From CAZIOH01 sp964540815 (GTDB lineage: Bacteria > Myxococcota_A > Polyangia > Fen-1088), in contig CAZIOH010000083.1 of assembly GCA_964540815.1 (NCBI GenBank), positions 1 through 29,617 of the forward strand: a stretch of DNA of 29,617 nucleotides. Direction: 5' to 3'. Shown here one piece after another: positions 24,032-29,617 of the stretch (position 1 is the first letter of the stretch; every line of letters begins with the position of its first letter). The notes beneath the pieces are model-generated. The model was not told the DNA's origin and did not search any database. It saw nothing but the letters and a program-made list of their open reading frames with translations. Made by a program: the position numbers and the translations under genes.

Positions 24032-24904
24032 ATGATCCGCCTGGTCGTCGACGCAGCCGAGTTCGGTCGGTCCCCCACCACCGACGCGGAGATCCTGCGC
24101 ACGCACGCCGAAGGGATCGTCACGTCGACCTCGGTGGTGGGCAACTCGCCGCGCCTCGCGGCCCTCCCCGCTGAGCTGTCGGGCGCACCGCGGCTCGGCG
24201 TGGGGCTGGCGCTGGCCCTGGTGAACGGCCCGCCGGTGGCACCACCCGCCTCGGTCGCGAGCCTGCTCGAGCCAACGGTCGAGGGCGGACCGCCGCGCGG
24301 CGCCTTCCGGGCCGATCCGCGACGGTTCGCCCTTGAATGGCTACGCGGCCGCGTCCGGGCCGACGAGGTCGAGCGCGAGCTCGAGGCGCAGCTCGAGCGG
24401 GCCCGGGCCGCCGGGCTCGAGCTCGACCACCTGTGCACCGTCGGGCACCTGGGCTTCCTCCCGGGGATCGGCGCGATCGTCGAGCGGCTGGCGCGCCGCC
24501 ACCGCATCGAGGGCATCCGCACCGATGTCGAGCCGCCAACCTTGACGTGGGTGGTCGACCCACGCCGCGGCGTCGAGCTCGGCGTGTTGTCCGGGCTCGC
24601 GTGGCTCACGCGCCGCCGTCTCGGGATGCTGAGGCACGGCCCCCGGAGCTGGGGCTACATGGAAGCTGGAAGACTGGACGAGATCCGCATCCTCGAGACC
24701 ATCGGACGGATGGGCGCGGGCGCCCACGAGCTCATCTGCAACCCGTCGCGCCACCCGTCGGCGTCGGCGTCGGCGTCGGCGGCGTCGTCGGGTCTCGGGC
24801 AAGCCGCCGCCAGCCCCGATCTGTCGGCCCTGCGCACGGCCCGGGTTCGAACCGCCGTCGTGCAGCGCGAGATCGTGCTATGCCGGTGGCGGGATCTCTA
24901 TTGA
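24032..24904 (+). CDS. ChbG/HpnK (YdjC)-fold protein with degenerate active site
   Basis: Resembles the YdjC/ChbG/HpnK deacetylase family along its 290 residues, but key positions differ. The family NADDFG motif reads DAAEFG (residues 7-12), so the first Asp is lost and the second is Glu. The GVHL motif reads GVGL (56-59). The HLDxHQHVH block reads HLCTVGHLG (133-141), keeping two His but losing the Asp and two other His. The late ELMCHP motif reads ELICNP (Asn237). Structural parts such as AHRRGIVTSTS (here THAEGIVTSTSVV) and FLPGI are kept. A catalytically dead or altered-function member is likely. ATG 24032 is chosen over GTG 24023 because the strand LVVDAAEFG follows directly. A Ser/Ala tract lies at 243-253. 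Confidence 0.75.
   Translation: MIRLVVDAAEFGRSPTTDAEILRTHAEGIVTSTSVVGNSPRLAALPAELSGAPRLGVGLALALVNGPPVAPPASVASLLEPTVEGGPPRGAFRADPRRFALEWLRGRVRADEVERELEAQLERARAAGLELDHLCTVGHLGFLPGIGAIVERLARRHRIEGIRTDVEPPTLTWVVDPRRGVELGVLSGLAWLTRRRLGMLRHGPRSWGYMEAGRLDEIRILETIGRMGAGAHELICNPSRHPSASASASAASSGLGQAAASPDLSALRTARVRTAVVQREIVLCRWRDLY
24757..24780. repeat. GTCGGC hexanucleotide tandem repeat
   Basis: Four exact copies of GTCGGC followed by two imperfect ones, within the ChbG/HpnK-like gene. It encodes the Ser-Ala run (residues about 243-250), and copy changes keep the frame. Confidence 0.85.
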
Positions 24905-24921
24905 GTCAGCTGCTCACGCGA

Positions 24922-25479
24922 ATGCGCATCTTTTCTTCCTCTCTCGTGTGCTGGCCGGCGGCCGCGGGCATCGCCGGCAGCCTCGCGGCCCTGGCCGGAA
25001 TCGCCGGCTGCGCCAGCCAGCCCGGTCCACCACCCAGGTATCCCCCACGCGCGGCGGGTTGCGAGCTGGCCATCTACCCGACGTCTGTGCCGGGGGTCGC
25101 GGCCTGGGACGATCTCGGACCGGTCGAGGCGGTGTGCAACATCAACAGCAACACTGCCGACTGCCTGCGACAGCTCCGCTCGGAGGCCTGCCGGATGGGC
25201 GGTGACATCGTCTACGACTGGCCGAAGAAGCCCCTCCGGCCGACCGAGCAAGCCCTCCTGTTTCGGGCCCAGGTGGCGCATAGCCTGCGCGGTCCTGCCC
25301 CACCCCGTCACCGTTCCGGCGACGACACCGACGAGGCCGCGCCGCCGGCGGACGCGAGCCATCCGGTGATCCCGCTCGGGGCCCCGGCCCCCGAGCCCAC
25401 GGCGCCCGAGCGCCCAGCCCGCGCCGGCGACGGAGGCCGGTCGGGCACGAGCCAGGGGCCTCGGGACGCGCACCCGTGA
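24922..25479 (+). CDS. Small lipoprotein with Cys-containing domain, RcsF/DUF4156-like
   Basis: Predicted lipoprotein, 185 residues. The signal is hydrophobic and ends LAGIAGC (Cys30). The globular part (about 45-118) reads CELAIYPTSVPGVAAWDDLG ... CNINSNTADCLRQLRSEAC ... GGDIVYD, which resembles the fold of RcsF/DUF4156 stress-sensing lipoproteins, with four Cys that could form disulfides; this assignment is tentative. The last 65 residues are a disordered Pro/Ala/Asp tail. ATG 24922 is used; a TTG at 24901 overlapping the upstream stop would add seven residues. No good ribosome-binding site for either. Overlaps the next gene. Confidence 0.7.
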   Translation: MRIFSSSLVCWPAAAGIAGSLAALAGIAGCASQPGPPPRYPPRAAGCELAIYPTSVPGVAAWDDLGPVEAVCNINSNTADCLRQLRSEACRMGGDIVYDWPKKPLRPTEQALLFRAQVAHSLRGPAPPRHRSGDDTDEAAPPADASHPVIPLGAPAPEPTAPERPARAGDGGRSGTSQGPRDAHP

Positions 25480-26354
25480 TGGGACCACGCTACTTGCTGG
25501 CGGTGGACCTGGATGGAACGCTGTTGCGCGACGACAAGACGGTGTCGCCCGAGGACGAGGCGGCCATCCGGGAAGCTGCCGGGCACGGGGTGGCGGTCAC
25601 CATCGCGACCGGGCGGCTCAAGACCGGAGCCCTGCCGACGGCACGCTGGCTGGGGCTCGCCACGCCCATCGTCTGCGCCGACGGCGGGCTGCTCGTCGAT
25701 CCGATGTCCGGCGAGACGCTCGAGCGCCACTGCATCTCGCTCGCGAGCGCCCGGCGCGGGGTGGATGCCCTCGTGTCCCATCACCTGGCGCCCTTCGTCT
25801 TCTCGGCCGACGCGATCCACTGTGGGCGAGATGGGGAGCCGCACCGCCGCATGGTCGAGACCTGGTCGTCCGACTTCGTGATCCACGAATCGCTGTCCGA
25901 CAGCCACGCCTGGCAGCATCCCGACGGGGTCTCCGTCACGGTGGGGATCGGGAGACGCGCCGACGTCGAACGGGCGTCTCGCCACCTCCAGGAGCACCAC
26001 CAGATGGACCTCGATACCGTTCACTTCGGAATGGGCGCCGCGGAGCCTCCGCACGCCCTCACATGGGCGGTGCGGTCACTGCCCCGCGGGTGCGACAAGG
26101 CCAACATGTTGCGCAGGCTGGCCGAGCGCGCCGGGCTGCCCACCACGCGCATCGCGGTGGTCGGGGACTGGCTCAACGACCTTGGAATGTTCCGCTATGC
26201 CGGGCGCTCGTTCGCCATGGGACAGGCGCCGACCGTGGTCAAGCAGGCCGCCACCGACGTGCTGAGCTCCACCTCGCGCGCCGGGGGCGGAATCGCCGAG
26301 GCGCTGGCCGCCATCCTCGCCGAGGGCTCGCTCGGGAGCTCGACAGGCGGATAG
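25479..26354 (+). CDS. HAD-superfamily (Cof-type, IIB) phosphatase
   Basis: Cytoplasmic sugar-phosphate or nucleotide phosphatase of unknown substrate, 291 residues. HAD motifs are complete: motif I VDLDGTLL (Asp10 nucleophile, Asp12), motif II IATGR, motif III Lys in CDKANML, motif IV GDWLND. The large C2b cap fits between motifs II and III. ATG 25479 overlaps the previous stop (TGATG); GTG 25476 is one codon earlier and equally possible. Convergent with cobT, stop codons 11 bases apart. Confidence 0.92.
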   Translation: MGPRYLLAVDLDGTLLRDDKTVSPEDEAAIREAAGHGVAVTIATGRLKTGALPTARWLGLATPIVCADGGLLVDPMSGETLERHCISLASARRGVDALVSHHLAPFVFSADAIHCGRDGEPHRRMVETWSSDFVIHESLSDSHAWQHPDGVSVTVGIGRRADVERASRHLQEHHQMDLDTVHFGMGAAEPPHALTWAVRSLPRGCDKANMLRRLAERAGLPTTRIAVVGDWLNDLGMFRYAGRSFAMGQAPTVVKQAATDVLSSTSRAGGGIAEALAAILAEGSLGSSTGG

Positions 26355-26365
26355 GAACCGGTCGG

Positions 26366-27478
26366 TCAGGTGCGATCGGGGACGGCGGCCTCCGCGAAGG
26401 TCGCCATCTGCGCCTGCAGCGCCACGGCCGCGCGCAGGAGCGGGACGGCCAGGACCGCCCCCGTCCCCTCCCCGAGGCGGAGCTCGAGCTCGAGCAGGGG
26501 AGCCGGCGCCCCCAGCAGGGCGGCCAGGCGACGGGCTCCGCGCTCGGCCGACAGGTGCGACAGCAGCAGGAACGGCCGCACCGCCGGAGCCAACCGCAGC
26601 GCCACCAGCGCGGCCGCGCCCGCGATGAAGCCGTCGACGATGGTCGGAACGCGGGCCTTCGCGCCTTCGAGCATGAGCCCGGCCAGCGCGGCGATCTCCA
26701 GCCCGCCCACCGCGGCCAGCGCGCCGAGGGGTGATGCAGGCGTTCCCACCAGGCTGCGGTGGCGCTCGAGCGACGACGCGACCACCGCCACCTTGTGACG
26801 CCAGGTGGGCGCGTCGATGCCGGTCCCGTGACCCACCACCTCCTCCGGTGGCACGCCACCGAGCGCCGAGACGAGGGCGGCGGCCGCCGTCGAGTTGCCG
26901 ATGCCCATCTCGCCGCCGATCAGGAATTCACTGCCGCGCGCGAGGGCGGAGCGGGCCTGCAACCGCCCCACCTCGATCGCCTGCTCGACCTCGGCCGCCG
27001 ACATCGCCGCGCCCGTGTACATGTTCCCGCTCCCGGGGCGGATGCGGGCATCGACGAAGCGGGTGGCGGGGTTGCTGGACGCCGGGCCCGCGTCCACGGG
27101 GTCGGGGCCAGGGGGGAAACGCTCGCCGGCCACCCCCACGTCGACCACCGTCAGCCCGAGGCCCGCCTGGCGCGCGAGCACACACACGGCCGCCCCGCCA
27201 GCGCGAAAGTTCTCCACCATCGCGGCCGTCACGGCCGCGGGGTACTGACTCACCCCTTCGGCGGCCACACCGTGATCGGCGGCGAACACCACGAGCTCGC
27301 CCCGCTCGGGGACGGCCACCGGAAAGCGCCCCCGCACCCCGGCGTACCAGACCGCGAGCTCCTCGATTCGCCCGAGGCTTCCCGGAGGCTTGGTCAGCGA
27401 GCGCTGCCGGGCCCGCGCCTGCTCCGCCGAGGCCTGGTGGAAATCGGGAATCGCGGCGAATTCATCCACGCTGTCCAC
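26366..27478 (-). CDS. cobT: Nicotinate-nucleotide:dimethylbenzimidazole phosphoribosyltransferase
   Basis: Makes alpha-ribazole phosphate for the lower ligand of cobalamin. The 370-residue reading uses GTG 27478, with GGAAGA about eight bases upstream; a second GTG (27469) three codons later is possible. Motifs: SLTKPPGSLGRIEELA near the start, FAADHGVAAEGVS, IGGEMGIGNST, GHGTGID and LRLGEGTGAVLA with the catalytic Glu. Somewhat longer than the usual ~350. No other cobalamin gene and no cobalamin riboswitch is visible, so the enzyme may act in salvage or with genes elsewhere. Confidence 0.94.
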   Translation of the reverse strand: MDSVDEFAAIPDFHQASAEQARARQRSLTKPPGSLGRIEELAVWYAGVRGRFPVAVPERGELVVFAADHGVAAEGVSQYPAAVTAAMVENFRAGGAAVCVLARQAGLGLTVVDVGVAGERFPPGPDPVDAGPASSNPATRFVDARIRPGSGNMYTGAAMSAAEVEQAIEVGRLQARSALARGSEFLIGGEMGIGNSTAAAALVSALGGVPPEEVVGHGTGIDAPTWRHKVAVVASSLERHRSLVGTPASPLGALAAVGGLEIAALAGLMLEGAKARVPTIVDGFIAGAAALVALRLAPAVRPFLLLSHLSAERGARRLAALLGAPAPLLELELRLGEGTGAVLAVPLLRAAVALQAQMATFAEAAVPDRT

Positions 27479-27530
27479 GCTGGGGTCTTCCGGAGTTCGT
27501 TTCTGGCTCGGTCGTCGGGCTTGGTCGGGG

Positions 27531-27604
27531 TGCGGCCAAGAGGATTCGAACCTCTGACCCCAGGCTTCGTAGGCCTGTGCTCTATCCAGCTGAGCTATGG
27601 CCGC
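27531..27604 (-). tRNA. tRNA-Arg (anticodon ACG)
   Basis: Acceptor GCGGCCA/TGGCCGC, D-arm GCTC/GAGC, anticodon stem CAGGC/GCCTG with loop CTACGAA, T-arm AGAGG/CCTCT. Discriminator A is followed by CCC, so the CCA end is not encoded, unlike tRNA-Met. The 50-base gap to cobT on the same strand makes cotranscription possible. Confidence 0.95.
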
Positions 27605-27617
27605 ATTTGGGACGACA

Positions 27618-27646
27618 CGTATGCCGTGCCGGCCTCCCGGCGTCAA
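27618..27646 (-). promoter_or_regulatory. Promoter of tRNA-Arg(ACG)
   Basis: Minus strand: TTGACG (27646-27641), 17-base spacer, CATACG (27623-27618). Transcription would begin about seven bases before the tRNA. The -10 matches only three consensus bases. Confidence 0.4.
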
Positions 27647-27703
27647 GGTCCAGATTGAACACGACGTCCGGTTTGAAAAAGCCTGCCAGAACGCAAGAAC
27701 GCT

Positions 27704-27796
27704 TGGAGGAGAGGGAGGGATTCGAACCCTCGATACAGCTTTGGGCCGTATAACGGTTTAGCAAACCGTCGCCTTCGGCCTCTCGGCCACCTCTCC
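27704..27796 (-). tRNA. tRNA-Ser (anticodon GCT), 3' CCA encoded
   Basis: Acceptor GGAGAGG/CCTCTCC, D-arm GCCGAG region, anticodon stem ACGGT/ACCGT with loop TTGCTAA, a long variable arm with the seven-pair stem ATACGGC/GCTGTAT, and T-loop TTCGAAT. The discriminator is U (27707), followed by CCA. U at this position is unusual, since bacterial tRNA-Ser normally has G. Confidence 0.93.
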
Positions 27797-27912
27797 AGAA
27801 CTTCGGTGCGCCATCTCCGTAACACGGAGCGCGCGGGAACGCCAATCACGAGCGCGCGAGCGACCGGCGGCCCCAGACCCGATACGGGAACCTGTGCTAA
27901 GAAGTCGGCGCC

Positions 27913-27997
27913 GGAGAGGTGGCCGAGCGGTTTAAGGCAGTGGTCTTGAAAACCACCGCGCGGCAACGCGCCGCGGGTTCGAATCCCGCCCTCTCCT
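27913..27997 (+). tRNA. tRNA-Ser (anticodon TGA)
   Basis: Acceptor GGAGAGG/CCTCTCC, anticodon stem GTGGT/ACCAC with loop CTTGAAA, variable arm GCGCG-GCAA-CGCGC (a GNRA tetraloop), T-arm GCGGG/CCCGC. The discriminator is again U, followed by CCG, so CCA is not encoded. The start codon of the next gene lies three bases after the discriminator. Divergent from tRNA-Ser(GCT); the 116-base gap shows no confident promoter. Confidence 0.95.
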
Positions 27998-28000
27998 CCG

Positions 28001-29044
28001 ATGCGGGCCAAGAGCCACAACACCGCGAGTCGCGCGCGACAAGAAGCGTGGAGCACCACCATCGTGGGGGGCGGCATGGTGGGGTCCCTCTTCGGCAGAC
28101 TCCTCGCGGAGTCGGGTGCTCCACCGGATCTGGTGGTCTCGCGCACCACCGCCTCCGCGCGGCGCGCGGCGCGCTTCAGCCGGGCGGCGCGGGCGACCCG
28201 TGATCTCGCACGGCTGTCGGTCGGGACGCGCCTCATCATCGTCGCAACGCCCCACGCCGCGGTCGCCCCGGTGGCCGCGGCGCTGGCGGCCCTGCCGCAG
28301 CTCGATTTCACGCGGCTGTTCGTCTGCCACGCCTCCGGGATGTTGACCGCCGCGGCGCTGGCACCGCTCGCCGAGCGCGGCGCACGGGTGTTCTCGTTTC
28401 ATCCGCTGCAGAGCTTCCCGCGCATCTACCGGCCCGCGACCTTGCTCCCGAGCGCCCGCGGCATCACCTACGGGATCGACGCTGGGGACGCGGAGGCCCT
28501 GCGCATGGCCCGCCGCCTCGCGCGCCGCCTCGGCGGGCGGGCGCTGCTGGTGCCGCCCCATCTGCGGGTCTACTACCACGCGGCGAGCGTGGTGGCCTCG
28601 ACCCACCTGGCGGCGCTGACCTCGATCCTGGCCGAGATGTACGCCCAGATCACCGCCCCCACCCCGTCCGAAGCGGCCACCAAGGTCAATGGCAAGGCGG
28701 TCATTGGAGCGAAGAGCGAAAAACACAGTCGCGACAATGGTTTCTACTCTGTTTATGAACCACTTCTTCAAGGAACGCTCGGGCTCGTGAAGGCCCGCTC
28801 TCCACGCCAGGCGCTCGGTGGGGCCATCGCCCGGGGCGGCGTGGAGACGCTCGCCGAGCACCTCGGGGCGGTGAGCACCCACAGCCCAGCGCTGGTGCTT
28901 CCGTTCGCGGCGCTCTGTGTTCAGGCCATCGAGCTGGTCCGGCGAGGCGGGACGCTCCCGCCGGAGCGGATCGACGCCATGCTCACGGCGGTGTCGCGCG
29001 TGGCCGACTTCGACGCCTTCGACCTGGAGGTCCATGCGGGGTGA
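28001..29044 (+). CDS. Rossmann-like / DUF2520 domain protein
   Basis: Probable NAD(P)-binding oxidoreductase-like protein, 347 residues, substrate unknown. The N-terminal nucleotide loop reads TTIVGGGMVGSLFG, followed by IIVATPHAAV; HPLQSFPR and YYHAASVVASTHL mark the C-terminal DUF2520 helical part, ending VADFDAFDL. Between AEMYAQIT and VYEPLLQGTLG lies an extra stretch of about 25-30 residues (NGKAVIGAKSEKHSRDNG), written in A/T-ending codons unlike the rest. ATG 28001 is the only in-frame ATG before the nucleotide loop; it is three bases past the tRNA-Ser and has no ribosome-binding site. Overlaps the next gene by 11 bases. Confidence 0.82.
   Translation: MRAKSHNTASRARQEAWSTTIVGGGMVGSLFGRLLAESGAPPDLVVSRTTASARRAARFSRAARATRDLARLSVGTRLIIVATPHAAVAPVAAALAALPQLDFTRLFVCHASGMLTAAALAPLAERGARVFSFHPLQSFPRIYRPATLLPSARGITYGIDAGDAEALRMARRLARRLGGRALLVPPHLRVYYHAASVVASTHLAALTSILAEMYAQITAPTPSEAATKVNGKAVIGAKSEKHSRDNGFYSVYEPLLQGTLGLVKARSPRQALGGAIARGGVETLAEHLGAVSTHSPALVLPFAALCVQAIELVRRGGTLPPERIDAMLTAVSRVADFDAFDLEVHAG
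28731..28759 (+). promoter_or_regulatory. Possible internal promoter in the AT-richer tract
   Basis: GCGACA (28731-28736), 17-base spacer, TATGAA (28754-28759); four of six matches in each box. It lies in the local AT-rich stretch of the DUF2520 gene and could feed the TlpA-like gene 275 bases downstream. Speculative. Confidence 0.3.
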
Positions 29045-29617
29045 CGCGCGGATCGCCCGTGCCGCGGCCCTGGCGCTCGCGGCCGTCATCATCACCGGTG
29101 CAGCCGGTAGCCCGGGGCGCGCGGCCGAGCCCGGACCGGGGCGAAGCTTGCTGCTCGGCGATCCGGCGCCCGCGCTGGCGGTCCAGGATCTCGCGGGCAA
29201 GTCGGTGGCTCTCCAGGACTTCCGGGGGCAAGCCCTGGTCGTGCAGTTCTTCGCGACCTGGTGCGCGCCTTGCCACCGCGCCTGGGAGGACCTCGAGGTG
29301 GTACTCGCCGAGCTCGCCAGCCCGGCCGGAGCGATCTCGGCCCCCCGACCGCGGGTCCTCATGATCTCCATGCGCGAGGCCAAGGAAGCGGTCGAGCCCC
29401 ACGCCCGCTCGACCGGAATGGCGCCGTCGGCGGGTTCCTCCCCGGCGGGGATCGCGGCCGTGACCACCGTGGCCCTCGACCCCGACGGTCGGGCTGCCGC
29501 CCGCTGGGGCGCGGATCGTCTGCCCACCATCTTCATCGTGGACGACCAGGGCATCGTCCGGCACATCAACCGCGGCTGGGGCCCCGGCTACCGCGCCCGC
29601 CTCCGCCACTGGCTCGC
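29034..29617 (+). CDS. TlpA-like thioredoxin-fold protein, C-terminus beyond window
   Basis: Exported thiol-disulfide protein, 194 residues visible. A signal peptide (about 1-31, AALALAAVIITGAAGSPGRA) is followed by the AhpC/TSA-like start LGDPAPALAVQDLAGK and the redox motif FFATWCAPC (Cys77, Cys80). The conserved cis-Pro loop is present as DRLPTIFIVDDQG. ATG 29034 has GGAGG three bases upstream and overlaps the DUF2520 stop. Likely maintains or reduces disulfides in the periplasm, for example in cytochrome c maturation; the partner is unknown. Open at the right edge. Confidence 0.88.
   Translation, partial: MRGDARIARAAALALAAVIITGAAGSPGRAAEPGPGRSLLLGDPAPALAVQDLAGKSVALQDFRGQALVVQFFATWCAPCHRAWEDLEVVLAELASPAGAISAPRPRVLMISMREAKEAVEPHARSTGMAPSAGSSPAGIAAVTTVALDPDGRAAARWGADRLPTIFIVDDQGIVRHINRGWGPGYRARLRHWL

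Noticed and set aside
27479..27530. Cobalamin riboswitch upstream of cobT
   Set aside because: Only about 50 bases separate cobT from tRNA-Arg and no B12-box-like sequence is visible.

Overview
The window is a very GC-rich bacterial chromosome segment that looks like a myxobacterium-type deltaproteobacterium (Myxococcota or a relative). The evidence is the GC-dominated third codon positions, a Cys-rich repeat lipoprotein, a two-domain PilZ protein, a DUF507 protein, many lipoproteins, and housekeeping genes of Gram-negative type (yajC-secD-secF, a YfgM/BamB-like pair, efp-epmA). This assignment is inference; there is no rRNA to confirm it. I see no phage, plasmid, CRISPR or transposase gene.

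Layout. 1-5259 (minus): a tightly packed series read as Cys-rich lipoprotein > Pro/Gly-rich exported protein > pyrR > pyrB > pyrC (pyrC runs off the left edge), so early pyrimidine synthesis sits downstream of two envelope genes. 5383-7483 (plus): a CinA-N-like molybdopterin-binding-domain protein and hisS. 7560-9536 (plus): a decayed M1-type metallopeptidase pseudogene. 9716-12211 (plus): a lipoprotein alpha-glucosidase of family GH31. 12245-15684 (minus): yajC-secD-secF. 15853-17654 (minus): tRNA-Met, efp and its probable modification enzyme epmA. 17865-18380 (plus): DUF507 protein. 18401-18624: a small element bounded by 26-bp perfect inverted repeats. 18646-21008 (minus): queA-tgt, two steps of queuosine synthesis. 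21073-21867 (plus): PilZ protein. 21879-23901 (minus): YfgM-like and BamB-like envelope proteins. 24032-26354 (plus): a ChbG/HpnK-fold protein that has lost most active-site residues, a small lipoprotein and a HAD phosphatase. 26366-27478 (minus): cobT. 27531-27997: tRNA-Arg(ACG), tRNA-Ser(GCT) (minus) and tRNA-Ser(TGA) (plus). 28001-29617 (plus): a Rossmann/DUF2520 protein starting three bases after the tRNA, then a TlpA-like thioredoxin that runs off the right edge.

The most notable points are: the three-lesion pseudogene; the putative pseudo-deacetylase; the inverted-repeat element; a recurring arrangement in which a good sigma70-type promoter lies so close to the start codon that the mRNA should be leaderless or nearly so (efp, DUF507, PilZ, YfgM-like, ChbG-like); and a protein gene whose start codon nearly abuts a tRNA and which carries an AT-richer tract. 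Apart from these the region is mostly housekeeping. I did not find a clear new multi-gene defence or biosynthetic system.
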